Counted from the first letter of the stretch, positions 1-10,777 are shown. The stretch: 64,000 nucleotides of DNA from Aegilops tauschii subsp. strangulata (GCF_002575655.3 NC_053041.3:120434318-120498317); one strand, 5' to 3'. The notes: generated by a model not told the origin, from the letters alone. A program made the numbers and translations.

Positions 1-80
1 TTGCCGATCTGTTTATCGAGGCATGTTTGGATCATGCGCTGGTAGGTGGCGCCGGCGTTCTTGAGCCCGAAAGGCATGGT
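1..80 (-). mobile_element. Gypsy-A pol fragment (reverse transcriptase, distal part)
   Basis: Read on the minus strand this stretch encodes MPFGLKNAGATYQRM followed by IQTCLDKQIG, a typical Ty3/Gypsy reverse transcriptase segment just before the catalytic YxDD. The catalytic motif itself would lie beyond the left edge of the window. The codons continue exactly from those at 10781-10830, so this is the other half of the pol gene split by the CACTA element at 81-10777. Confidence 0.9.
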
Positions 81-620
81 CACTACAGGAATCAGCTATT
101 TTGCCGTCTGCCACGGCGGACGGCAAAGGCATGAACGGCGGACGGCAAAGGCCTTTGCCGTCAGCCGCGGACGGCAAAAGGCTCCGGCAAAGTAGGCTAC
201 AGTAAACAGCTACTTTGCCGTCTGCTTCCTGGCGGCTGACGGCAAAGGCCCTTTGCCGTCTGCCGCGGATGGTAAAAATTGTGCTCTCAGTCCGTTAAGT
301 GGCTAACGGCAGGCCTTTGCCGTCCACCAGCGGACGGCAAATTTTCTAGTGCCTTTGCCGTCTGCCAGCGGATGGCAAACTTTCTAGTGTCTTTGCCGTC
401 CGCCGTATGATGTCATCTACACGTCACTACATGGCAGGCCTTTGCCGTCCGCCGCTGACGGCAAACTCTTTTACTCTTTGCCGTCTGCCACTGTAGGCAA
501 ATTGACCAAATGGGTCAGCTCCCAGGAAGCATAGCTGGATGCCACGTGGCCTTTTTGCCGTCCGCGGCAGACGGCAAAGAGCCCGTTGCCGTCGGTGGCA
601 GACGGCAAAGAGCCTGCATA
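81..620. repeat. CACTA-1 left subterminal repeats
   Basis: About twenty copies of TTTGCCGTC or its complement GACGGCAAA occur here, often as back-to-back inverted pairs around a CGC or AGCGG core. In En/Spm elements such subterminal repeats are the binding sites for the TNPA protein. The match to the right end (10480-10777) supports that role, although TNPA binding is inferred from the family. Confidence 0.85.
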
Positions 621-1004
621 TTGGCTCTTTTTTTGTTTTTTATTAAATCCAACAATTTTCATCACAAATATATATGACATATATAGATATATTTCACAAG
701 GCCATTACAGAGCAAACATATAAGATATCCAACACATAACTTCATCATACATAGTTCCATGCATAGTTCCATCATACATAGCAAGTTCAACATAGAGGCA
801 TCCAACCATATATATTACAATAGTTTCATCCAACGATAGATGCATAGTTCAACGATACAAAAGAAACAGAGAAAGGGATAAGGAGCAGTCCATCTATGCA
901 AGCTTTCGTCAAGTGAATGAAATCTGCAAAATGAAAAATAAGAAAGTTAGAAATAGGTGACTAGAACAAGAAGAATAGAACAAGAAGAAGACTAGAACAA
1001 GAAG
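621..1004. other. AT-rich spacer in CACTA-1
   Basis: AT-rich sequence with repeated CATAGTTCCATCATACATAG-like words and several AACAAGAAGA words near 960-1010. No convincing coding frame was seen. It lies downstream of the stop codon of the TNPA-like gene and may contain its 3' untranslated end. Confidence 0.5.
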
Positions 1005-1650
1005 AGTATGTCATTTATGGGCTAACTTACGTGAAATGGATCATATATGAGCTAACTAAGTTGAAATGGGTCGTTTATGAGCTAGCTAAGGTGAAATGGA
1101 TCATTTATGAGCTAACTTTGTTGAAATGGGTCGTTTATGAGCTAACTAAGGTCAAATGGATCGTTTTTGAGGTAACTAAGGTGAAATGGATCGTTTTTTA
1201 GCTCACTTAGGTCAAATGGATCATTTATGAGCTAACTTAGTTGAAATGGATCGTTTTTGAGCTAACTTTGTTGAAATGGATCATTTATGAGCTAATTTAG
1301 TTGAAATGGATCTTTTTGAGCTAACTTAGGTGAAATGGATCATTTAAGAGCTAATTTAGGTGAAATGGATTGTTTTTAGCTAACTTGGTGAAATGGATCG
1401 TTTATGAGCTAAATTAGTTGAAATGGATCGTTTATGAGATAACCTAGGTAAGATGGGTCATTTTGGAGTTAACCTAGGTGAAATGGGCCATTTTAAAGCT
1501 AACGTAAGTAAAATGGATCATTTAGGAGCTAATCTAGGTAAAATGGGTCATTTTTGAGCTAACTTGGATGAACTGCATCATTTATAAGCTAACCTAGGTA
1601 AAATGGGTCATTTTGGAGGAAAAGAAGCTAACTCTAGGTCATTATGGTAA
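1005..1650. repeat. 30-bp minisatellite in CACTA-1
   Basis: A tandem array of roughly twenty degenerate copies of a 30-bp unit resembling ATGAGCTAACTTAGGTGAAA followed by TGGATCGTTT. The spacing between successive GAGCTAAC words is 30 bp in the best-preserved part. It lies just downstream of the TNPA-like gene stop codon. The copies differ by many substitutions, so the array is old. Confidence 0.85.
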
Positions 1651-1726
1651 GCATATTGGAGGAAATAAAGCTAAGTCTAGGTCTTTATGCATTTGTTAAG
1701 CAAAACACTAGAGAAACTTACCGTGA

Positions 1727-4194
1727 TCAGGGAGGTGCAGGAGCGGGGTGGCTAGTGCCGCTACCTGGAGAAGGATCGTGCGATGCGTTTCTGGAGTTAA
1801 GCTGCACCAAAGATCATTTACAATGTCTCGTTAGCATTATGACACTCAAATGTTATGACTAGCAAGTAATGTCCATTCAAATTAAACTCACCATGCTCCC
1901 AGGAGCAATCACTGGCATCGGCGGAGCGGGCTGACCGGACTTCTCACACACAGACTGCACATTTGGTTTTCACAATAGAGTCATACTAGTTAGTAATGAG
2001 ACTCAAATGTTAAGACTAGCAAGTAATCTGTAGAAGAAACTTACCACAAGGAGCTCGTACATGGCCCTTGCCTGCATGTCATTCCGTGCCCTCTCCTCCT
2101 CCATCATCTTTCTCGTCCTCTCCTCCATCTCCTGCTGCCTCTCCGCCGCCTCCGCCAGAAGTTTCTCCGTTCTATCTCTCTCAGTCTGTATAGCAGCCTG
2201 CAACACCACTCACATGACCATTTGTAATCATTGATGGAAGCGCACACAATGTAATGGAGAAAGATAACTGAGTACGTATCACTAACCTTGATGGCGAGTT
2301 GCACTGGCCGTTCACGAGGCCTTATCTCAGGAGCGAAGCTCGACTGGCGCGCCTTGATCTCCGGGAGAGTGCTAGGACAACGGATAAGTCCATCTCCAAT
2401 GGCTATGGAGCCATGGGACCTCCCGCCACCAGATATCATCACCAGCTCTGGATCAATGGGACCCTGGCTCGGGTTAAAGTCCTTCCCTTTCCTCGCCTTC
2501 CCCTCATCTCTATATCTCACGAGCTTGTTGTGGGAGGAGATGTTGGTGAAGTTGTTTGCATCATCGAGGTCAGACTGAGAGAAAGCCTTGACTTTCTTGA
2601 AAGAGGCAGTGTGGGCCATGGCATACAGGTCGTACACCTCTGGCACCTTATCCACCTTATTGTGGCGTGCCTGAAAGAGAGAAACAATGTAAATTAGTAA
2701 TTAAAGGGCTCAAGCTAGCATGATGAATGAATTGCATGAATCATGAAGCAAACCACATACCCAGTTGCGCCCGAACTGATATAAGTTGGAGCTGCCTTGA
2801 TGGTGTGGCACACCTTCCATTTGGGCACGTTTGTCCTTGGCCTCGTTGTGGAGGGCTAGCCATTCTTTTGAGAACCACTCATCGACCAACACCTCCCAAC
2901 AATCCATCCGATCCGCACACCATCTCGGAGGCGCCTAAGTTAGCAAATAGAAACTTGAGCGCTACGGCTAAGAATTACTAAATGAAGGAACTTAAGTAGA
3001 AGGCCTTAAGAATTACCTTCATGTACTGCAGCTTACTCAGGAACTTATCGCGGCACGCCGGCTTGGTCTTCTTGATACCACGCAAGGCGTAGTAGTCTCG
3101 AACAGCCTGCACCCGAGCCTCGTGCCGTAAGTTCTGGAGTAGGCGCTTGCAGACGTTCTCGATAACATGTGCCGCGTCCTCCTCGTATCCCTCCTCACAC
3201 CTGTAGAATGTCTGCAATCAAATGAGACAATATTGATTAGTACAATTAATAACTAGCTAGTTGAAGATTTTTAAATGTGTAAAGGAGAAATTACCCAGAA
3301 CTTTCTGATCACCATGTCTGCCCTCGTGTCGCACACGACACCGTCGATAATCTCATCCGGCGGGGCCGGGGCAGCCACGTAGTGCTCCCAGCTCAATCCA
3401 AGCTCTGGAAGCCTACCCTCACCAGGCAACGTGACAAACCCCGGGAAGTTTTGCCGGCAAAGAACTCCAAGGACGGAGTTGGGCCGGCGGACACTATGAT
3501 GGTGGTCCCAACCCCTGCAGCATGACAAGGCCAACGCATTAGTTATTTGAAGAAACGTGAATGCAGAAGGTACAAAAATATTAAATGCACTTACGTACCT
3601 CTCCCCATCAGGGAAAATCAACCACCTCTGCTCGCGGGTCGCCGGCACGGACGGGAGCCGTGTAGCACCACGCTGGTAGACAGTGCCCCCCTCCTCCTCA
3701 AGATCAGTCGGCTCCCCGCCATCATCAGCATGGCCACTCGGCTCCTTGGGCTGATCCGGCCAGGTACCCGATCCGGACGTGTGCTCCTCCGGGGTCTCGT
3801 GGGCCGAACTCTCGTGGGCCGAAGGCCAGTCGACCCGAGGCTCGTGGGCCCAAGACCCGTGGACCGGAGGCTCGTGGACCGGAGTCCGTGTAGCCTCCTC
3901 CTCGGACGAGTCCACCCTAGCAGTCACGTGCTCGGGTGAAACAGCTGGGGGTGGCGGCGAGGAAGGCCCGCGACCACGACCACGTGCCCCACCTCCTCTC
4001 CCGCGACCACGTGCCCCACCTCCTCTCTTCCTACCTCGTCCCCTGCTGGGCACCGCGGTCGACGAAGAAGGGCCCGGCGGTGTGGCCATACTGTCCAGCA
4101 ACGCTCGGCGGAGAGGTGCGTCTGGAATGGAAGATCTCAGACCACGCGCCGATGAAGAAGGGGCCTTTGCGCGCTCCCGACCAGCGCCCACCAT
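1727..4194 (-). CDS. TNPA-like protein of CACTA-1 (8 exons, open frame)
   Basis: Eight exons can be joined on the minus strand at GT-AG borders: 4194-3599, 3514-3295, 3211-3017, 2934-2761, 2670-2287, 2197-2045, 1954-1892 and 1801-1727. The phases fit and the frame stays open for about 619 codons, ending CPAPAPP-like then TGA. The N-terminus is Arg/Gly/Pro-rich with RGRGRGGGARG repeats. The middle carries the WxxLVDEWFS and HHQGSSNLYQFGRNW motifs of plant En/Spm 'Transposase_24'-type proteins, and exon 6 is a charged Glu/Arg coiled coil. In En/Spm the TNPA protein binds subterminal repeats and assists or represses transposition. The start is the ATG before VGAGRERA, conserved in the copy ending at 31943. 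Exon borders are predicted; the first intron donor is supported by GTAAGT at the same place in that copy. Confidence 0.75.
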
Positions 4195-4331
4195 CTTTCA
4201 ACACCTGCCATGACAAACAGTAAACGAAATTAGTACAACATAAAAAAAAGACCGACATGAATAATAATATGTGTATCACTTAAGTGTATCATCATCAAGT
4301 ACAACATAAAAAAATTTAATACCTGACACTA

Positions 4332-7300
4332 CTAATAATCTCGATTAGTATCATCAATAAATGCATAATCATCATCATCACTATAATCAATGACGGGCTC
4401 ATAGGGTTCAGTGGCATCAACATGTGGAAGGCCACCTTGACGTAATCGATCAAGCAATGACAGGTCATCCGCAACAGTAACCTCTTCTTGTTCCTCCTCT
4501 GGGATGATGTCAGATTCACTGTCGCTGTCTACTTCAATGTTTTGGGGTGAAGTATAGCAGTTCTTGAAACGCTTTTTGGAAAGACGTGTCTCTTGGAAGA
4601 ATTCTCCTTCATATGTGTCTGGGTTAATGTGAGGTTCATAATCCTCTTCCTTTGGGGGAGATAGTCTAGCACGTGGCGGCACTTCATAAACGACATCCCA
4701 ACCTTTCAGATTTGGATTAGTTTGGCAGGCCCACGGTAGATAGAATACTTGGGTCGCCTGTTGAGCCGTAATATAGACATCAGGAACATCTAAATGGGTG
4801 CTTTGGTTGATTTCAACTAGCCCTATATGTTCATGAGTCCTTCTAGTCTCCTTCGGCTGAAACCAATAACATTTGAAGACTACGACATTCGGTGGGTTTT
4901 CACCATAGAATAGAAGTTCATAAATTGCTTCAACTCTCCCATAATACTCGGTACCTCCTTCGCCGATAGCAGATACACAACAATTTGTAGACTTTCGGTC
5001 GGCCATATATAGCTCTTTGCCATAGGTACGAAAGCGATACCCGTTGATGTTGTATTTGTCAAATGAACGGACCTTATAGTCAAAACCATTAGCGACTTGT
5101 CTCAATTCGGCGTCCATAGACTCTGAATTAGCCTACAAGTTTAATATGAAAGGATTGTTGCATTACGCACAAATTAGCGAATGAAACCGGGATAGCCGCC
5201 TACAAATTAGCCTACAAGTCTAATAGAAATTACCGTTTGTTTGAACCAAGAGATGAAACCGGGATAACCGCCTCCTTGCTTTGCGAGAAGCTCATACTCT
5301 TCGACAGAATCCTTTTGGATCACCGCTCCATACGAGAATAAGGCTACGTATCGACTGTATGAAATATCCAGGAATAAGAGCAGTTCAAAGGAAATAGAAG
5401 TTGCGAAACTATGTACCGAGAACTTACTCGATGTACGGCCGCACTTCTATCAGGTTGTTGAAGATATACAACGAAATGGTCCGCCATTGTTCGTTATCCA
5501 AAGATACTGGATTTGAAACACTGGCTGGTGCGAGATTCCCTTTGAATAGGCTGAGGTTGGATCCACCCTTTTTAGGGTCGTCAGCATTGTACCGAGGCTT
5601 CGGATTATGCAAATGACGATTTTTGGCTTCGTAGTGTGCTGTCACGAAGTTTGCCGCCTCCTCAGTGATGAATGCCTCAGCCATCGATGCTTCAATTCTA
5701 CGTTTATTTTTACATTTTTGTCGAAGCGTCTTCTGCATCCTCTCAGTTGGGTAGCACCAACGATTTTGCACGGGCCCCCCCAATCTTGCCTCGGTCGGGA
5801 GATGCAAAATCAAATGTTGCATTGGATTAAAGAAGCCCGGTGGAAAGATCTTCTCTAACTTGCAGATCAACTCCGGCGCCAACTCTTCCATTTCTTCTAG
5901 CACGCCAGGCGATAGTTCTTTCGCACAAAGAACACGGAAGAAATAGCTGAGTTCTGCCAGTACTAGCCATTCATCCTCAGGGATGAAGCCACACAACATC
6001 ACCGGCATTACCCGCTCAATCCATATGTGCCAATCATGACTCTTGAGACCAAATATCTTCAATTTATCAAGACTGGCTGCCCTCTGTAGATTCGCTGCAT
6101 ACCCATCAGGGAACATCAACTTCATTTTCACCCACAAGATAATTTCCCTCATAGCTGTCCTTCCAAGATTGAACCATGCCTTTGGCTTCGTCCAGTTCTG
6201 CTTTCCTTTCGGTTCTTTCATGTTTTGTAACGGCCTATCACATAGCGCCTCCAGATCGACTCTAACCTTAGTATTATCCTTTGACTTCCCATCTATGCCG
6301 AACAATGTACCAAAAAGTGCCTCGGCGATATTCTTCTCAGTGTGCATCACGTCGATGTTGTGTGGGCAAAGGAGGTCCTTGAAGTAAGGCAGATCCCATA
6401 AGCATGTTTTGTGAGTCCAGGCGTGCTTAGAATTATACCCCTTGAAGTACCCTGGACGCTCTGGATCTGGCTCGAGAGCGTTTAACTAATCCAGGGTCTG
6501 TTGGCCTGTCAATGCAGGTGGTGCAGAGTTTTTGACAACTCTACCTCTGATGAAGTTCTTCTTGTCTTTCCTGAACTTATGGCGAGGATTCAGGAACTGT
6601 CTATGCATGTCGAAGCAAGAAAACTTGTGACCGGCCTGAAGCCAACGAAACTCAAGAGCTCCCTTGCATGTGGGGCACGGGAACCTTCCATGCACACACC
6701 AGCCAACGAATAGCGCATACGCCGACAAGTCATGCGTCGAGTACATGTACCAGACACGCATTATGAAGTTCCGTTTGCTATAGGCGTCGTATGTCTTGAA
6801 CCCATTATCCCAGGCTTCTTGCAATTCGTCCTTAAGCGGTTGCATGTACACATTCATATTTTTCCCCGGATAGTTGGGCCCTGGAATTATCAACGTCAGG
6901 AAAATGTTCTTTCTTTGCATAATCTGTCCGGGGGGGGAGATTGAGTGGAAAGACAAATACGGGCCAACAACTGTATTGGGCTGCCGTCATACCAAACACA
7001 CTGAACCCATCCGTGCTGATGCTGACTCGAGGATGCCTCGGATCTGCCGCTTTGTCACCATGTAATTCATCAAACTTTTTCCACGCAACACCATCTGATG
7101 TGTGTACAATCATCAGATTCCCATCTGCATCTAGTTCGGTTCTTTTGCCCGTTTTGTGCCATGTCATCTGTCTGGCCGTCTCTTCGACCAGGAAAAGACG
7201 TTGAAGTCTTGGGACGATTGGCATATACCGAAGAACACTAACGGGGATTTTGGTCTATGTCTTCTCACCCATACCGTTGTCTACCACAACATACCTGGAA

Positions 7301-7980
7301 GACTTGCAAATGGGACAATAGTTCAAGTCTACATAGTCAAGCCTAAACAAGACACATCCTTTCTCACAGGCATGTATCTTATCATAGGGCATCTTCAGTG
7401 CACGGAGGATTTTATCCGACTGGTACAGGTTTGCAGGCATTACATGGCCTTTGGGTAGAAAGCATCCAAATACTGTCATCATTGCATCGTAGCATTCTCT
7501 GCCCAAGTTGAATTGAGCCTTCAGAGCCATTACTTGTGAGATGGCATCCAACTGACAAAGCTCAGTGTGCTCATGGAGCGGACGTTTTGAAGACTCCAAC
7601 ATTTCATTGAAGGCCTTTGCAGATTCCTCCATCTCCTCGTCCGAATCCCGAGCATCATCAAAGTATTGCACCATGTTTTCCATCCCGGTACCATGCTCGT
7701 CGGTGCGACGACGATCCACCTCAGCTCGGTCACGTTGGGCAGACTCACCATGAAATGTCCACACCGTATAATCGGGCGTAAAACCACTCTTCTGCAGGTG
7801 TTTGCCCATTTCAGCCTCTGTCCTCTTTTCCCAATTGCCGCACCGTAAACAGGGGCACCAGGTTTTCCTCTGGCCATTTGCAAATGCGGCTCACACAAAC
7901 CCCTTGGTTTTTGTAAACCATTCAGTGCTCCATTTGTTCTGACCAGTGTGACCGGTGTACATCCACGCACGATCACTCAT
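4332..7980 (-). pseudogene. TNP2-type CACTA transposase, inactivated
   Basis: The frame starts MSDRAWMYTG and runs through TNP2 transposase motifs (RQMTWHKTGKRTE, HPRVSISTDGFSVFG, YSCWPVFVFPLNLPP). It continues into a DUF4218-like region (LILHLPTEARLGG) and, after short introns near 5430-5340 and 5235-5120, a DUF4216-like region (QATQVFYLPWACQTNP). The acidic C-terminus ends at 4332. Four lesions are visible: TGA near 7892, TAG near 7255, one extra base in a run of eight Gs (6930-6937; the copy near 34731 has seven), and TAG at 6486-6488 where that copy has Gln. The protein is the catalytic transposase of CACTA elements and cuts the terminal repeats. This copy cannot make it. It lies 137 bp upstream of the TNPA-like gene on the same strand. 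Confidence 0.9.
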
Positions 7981-8123
7981 CTTGACTTTCAGAGCTACTA
8001 TACACACAACAAATATATATATATAATTCACCATGTATATATTCATCAGTTGATCTACTTTTGTCAATTTTATTACGTCCATGCAACCTACACTCTAATA
8101 GGTAATGATAGGTCCTAATCCCA
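7981..8123 (-). promoter_or_regulatory. 5' flank of the CACTA-1 TNP2 gene
   Basis: The stretch immediately upstream of the TNP2 start contains an alternating TATATATATA run at about 8015-8035. It could serve as a TATA element or simply be AT-rich leader. It separates the start codon from the long hairpin at 8124-8341. Promoter activity is not proven by the sequence. Confidence 0.35.
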
Positions 8124-8341
8124 CCCGAGTATGTTTAGATTGGGTTCATTTTCCCATGCTATGCTCCGGATCATACGCAAAATTTTGGCAGCACCTCCCC
8201 GTTGTTCTCCTGATACACGTCTCTGCAATAAACAGAGAGGACGTGTATCCGGAGAACAACAGGGGAGGCACTGACGAAATTTATGCGTCGGATCCGGAGC
8301 AAAGCATATGGGAAAACGAACCCAATCTAAACATACTCGGG
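8124..8341. repeat. Long imperfect inverted repeat (hairpin) upstream of TNP2
   Basis: Two arms of about 100 bp face each other across a short loop around 8225-8238. The left arm starts CCCGAGTATGTTTAGATTGG, and the complement of the right arm starts with the same 20 bases. Pairing continues through TGCTCCGGATC and CCTCCCC-GTTGTTCTCC to GATACACGTC near the loop, with scattered mismatches and small bulges. A transcript of either strand could fold into a long stem of the kind that feeds small-RNA processing. It lies 144 bp upstream of the transposase start codon. Confidence 0.85.
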
Positions 8342-8365
8342 CTGTCCATGGATAGCGTTGGACAA

Positions 8366-8431
8366 TTCGAAAGAATCAAGTTTATAAATATGCAAATGCA
8401 TGCATATTTATAACTATATGACGCTTTCGAA
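8366..8431. repeat. Second, AT-rich hairpin next to the long inverted repeat
   Basis: An outer stem TTCGAAAG (8366-8373) pairs with CTTTCGAA (8424-8431). An inner stem forms from TTTATAAATATGCA and TGCATATTTATAA. The structure begins 25 bp after the long hairpin ends. It could be a binding-site palindrome, a remnant of a small inverted-repeat element, or a cruciform-prone site. Confidence 0.7.
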
Positions 8432-8769
8432 CGGGAGACACATATTTGTTACGCATACTGATGATTCAAGACACATATATAGCTAGCTATCAAGTTTCAT
8501 CGGAATAGATCAAATAATTAATGGGGGAGGAGGACATGTCATTTGTGCTCACCCACGAACGAAGGGGCATAGCTCGTCAAACGCACGGCGAGGTCGTCGA
8601 ACACCAAACCTCGCAGCGATGAAACAACTGCACAGTTAAAACTACACGATCAACACAATTATATATGATGTTTTTCATAACAAAATCGAAAAATATATGA
8701 CCTAACTAATAATTCACAAATATATGACCCCGTTGGCTTCTGGAAGGCCAAAGAACACCTTTTCGGGAG
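8432..8769. other. Spacer in CACTA-1
   Basis: No gene is seen. The stretch holds mixed AT-rich sequence (ATATATAGCTAGCTAT near 8475) and a short GC-richer part around 8550-8625. It lies between the hairpins and the G-run array. Confidence 0.4.
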
Positions 8770-9535
8770 GTGTCGGGGGTCGGGGTGTCGTGTCGGTCTC
8801 GGGGTGCCGTGTCGGGGTCGGGGTCGGGGTCTCGGGGTCGGGGTGTCGGGTCGGGGTGCCGGGTCGGGGTCGGGGTGTCGGGTCGGGGTGCCGGGTCGGG
8901 GTCGGGGTGCCGTGTCGGTGTCGGGGTCGGGGTGTCGGGTCAGGCTCGGGGTCGGGGTGTCGGGGTCGGGGTCGGGGTCGGGGTGTCGGGTCGGGGTCGG
9001 GGTGCCGTGTCGGTGTCGGGGTCGGGGTCGGGGTGTCGGGTCAGGCTCGGGGTCGGGGTCTCGGGGTCGGGGTGTCGAGTCGGGGTGCCGGGTCGGGGTG
9101 TCGGGTCGGGGTGTCGGGTCGGGGTGCCGTCTCGGGGTCGGGGTGTCGGGTCGGGGTGCCGGGTCGGGGTCGGGGTGCAGTGTCGGTGTCGGGGTAAGGG
9201 TGGGTGTGGTGTCAGGGTGTCGGTGTCGGGGTGTCGTGTCGGTGTCGGGGTCGGGGTCTCGGGGTCGGGGTGTCGGGTCGGGGTGCCGGGTCGGGGTCGG
9301 GGTGCCGTGTCGGTGTCGGGGTCGGGGTGTCGGGTCAGGCTCGGGGTCGGGGTGTCGGGGTCGGGGTCGGGGTGCCGTGTCGGTGTCGGGGTCGGGGTGT
9401 CGGGTCAGGCTCGGGGTCGGGGTGTCGGGGTCGGGGTGTCGGGGTCGGGGTCTAGGGGTCGGGGTGTCATGTCGGGGTGCCGGGTCGGGGTCGGGGTGCC
9501 GTGTCGGGTCGGGGTGCCGTGTCGGGTCGGGGTTT
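8770..9535 (+). repeat. G-run tandem array (GGGGTCGGGGTGTCGGGT type)
   Basis: About 765 bp of nested tandem repeats built from GGGGTC, GGGTGTC and GGGGTGCC words. Larger repeated blocks are visible, such as GTGTCGGGTCAGGCTCGGGG recurring at about 8935, 9040, 9330 and 9405. The plus strand has dozens of closely spaced runs of four Gs and so has strong G-quadruplex potential. All three plus frames are open only because stop codons are absent from the unit; this is not a gene. Confidence 0.9.
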
Positions 9536-9946
9536 TTTCCTCTTTTTTCCTTTTCTTCTTCTTCCTATTCTTCCTTTTCTTCCTTTTTTCCTTGTTCTTC
9601 TTCTTCTTCTTCTTCTTCTTCTTCTTCTTCTTCTTCTTCTTCTTCTTCCTCCTTTCCTTTTTCCTCTTCTTCTTCTCCTCCTCTCCTCTTTTTCCTTCTT
9701 CTTCTTCTTCTTCTTCTTCTTCTTCTTCTTCTTCTTCTTCTTCTTCTTCTTCTTCTTCTTCTTTTTTCTTCTCCTCCTCCTCTTCTTCTTCCTTTCCTTT
9801 TTCCTCTTCTTCTTCGCCTCCTCTCCTGTTTTTTCTTCTTCTTCTTCCTCTTCTTCTTTTTTCTTCTCCTCCTCCTCTTCTTCTTCCTTTCCTTTTTCCT
9901 CTTCTTCTTCTCCTCCTCTCCTCTTTTTCTCTTCTTCTTCTTCTTT
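9536..9946. repeat. Polypyrimidine tract, mainly (TTC)n
   Basis: Roughly 410 bp with almost no purine on the plus strand: TTC/CTT trinucleotide runs mixed with CCTCCTC and TTTTTCC blocks. Two near-identical sub-blocks of about 80 bp (TTCCTTTCCTTTTTCC then TCTTCTTC..CCTCCTCTCC) recur. Such homopurine-homopyrimidine DNA can form triplexes and is prone to length change. Confidence 0.95.
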
Positions 9947-10053
9947 CCTCAAACTAAACTAAACCTAAAACTAAACCTAAAACTAAAACTAAACTAAAAC
10001 TAAACCTAAAACTACAACTAAAACTAAATCTAAACTAAAACTAAAACTAAAAA
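9947..10053. repeat. Telomere-like CTAAA repeats
   Basis: A run of ACTAAA, CCTAAAA and AAACTAAACC words. It resembles a degenerate form of the plant telomere C-strand unit CCCTAAA but never has three Cs. It directly abuts the polypyrimidine tract. An interstitial telomere seed is possible; a simple A-rich satellite is more likely. Confidence 0.7.
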
Positions 10054-10479
10054 GGAAAAAAACAGAAAAAACAGAAAAAAAGGAGGGGGGCTCACCTGGG
10101 GCAGGGCCGGTGGAGGAGGGGGGCGGGGCAGTGGAGGAGGTGGCCGGGGCGCGGGGGCGACCTGGGGCGGCGGGGGGCCGGGGCGCGGGGGGGCCGGGGC
10201 GGGGGGGGGCGTCGGGGCGGTGGGGCGGCGGGGCCCCGGGGGGCCGGGGCGGTGGGGCGACGGGGCGGTGGGGGCGACGGGGCGGCGGGGGCGACGGCGC
10301 CGGGTGGCAGTGGCGACGAGGCGGGGGCCCGGTGGGGCGGCGGGGTGGTGGGGCGACCGGGCGGCGGCGAGTGGTGGGGGCGGCGGCGGCGGTGGGGTGG
10401 GAAGTGGTGGCGGGGCTCGGCGAGGAGAGGAGAGAACAGAGTAACGGGCGAGGGGGGGGTACGGGCCGTTAGGTACCCA
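10054..10479. repeat. GGGGCGG-rich low-complexity block in CACTA-1
   Basis: GC-extreme sequence made of GGGGCGGCGGGG and GGGGCCGGGGCG words, with open frames on both strands that encode only Gly/Arg/Ala or Pro/Ala runs. No gene is supported. With the arrays at 8770-10053 it fills the space between the transposase 5' region and the right subterminal repeats. Confidence 0.75.
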
Positions 10480-10777
10480 CCTCTTTGCCGTCCGCCACTC
10501 TTTGCCGTCCGCCCTTTTGCCTCTTTGCCGTCTGCTGGCAGATGGCAAAGAGGTGGGCCGTTAAGTTTTTTCCAAACGGGAGGGGGGTGGGGGCCACCTC
10601 TCTCTTTGCCGTCTGCCAGCGGACGGCAAAGACTCTTGCAGATGGCAAAGAGCTTCTTTGCCGTCTGCCATTTCTTTGCCGTCTGCTTTTGGGTAGCTGA
10701 TGGCAAAGAGCTTCTTTGCCGCCAGCTAGCAGACGGCAAAGAGCTGGCAGATGGCAAATTAGCTGATTCCAGTAGTG
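10480..10777. repeat. CACTA-1 right subterminal repeats and terminus
   Basis: About a dozen TTTGCCGTC/GATGGCAAA words, again partly paired as inverted repeats, lead to the terminus ...AGCTGATTCCAGTAGTG. They match the left end in motif and layout. Confidence 0.85.

Larger units (their letters stand above)
81..10777 (-). mobile_element. CACTA-1, complete CACTA (En/Spm) DNA transposon
   Basis: The left end begins CACTACAGGAATCAGCT. The reverse complement of the right end begins CACTACTGGAATCAGCT, giving a terminal inverted repeat with one mismatch. GGT flanks the element on both sides (78-80 and 10778-10780), which is the 3-bp target duplication expected of CACTA elements. Removing the element and one GGT restores a continuous Gypsy reverse transcriptase frame. 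Inside are a TNP2-type transposase gene and a TNPA-like gene, both on the minus strand, and TTTGCCGTC-rich subterminal regions at both ends. Its TNP2 is dead, so movement would need transposase from another copy. Confidence 0.95.

Noticed and set aside
8724..9997. Very long plus-strand open frames rich in Gly/Val/Ser then Phe/Ser, about 395 residues
   Set aside because: They arise from the G-run and (TTC)n arrays, which lack stop codons in all frames; all frames are equally open and no protein family fits.
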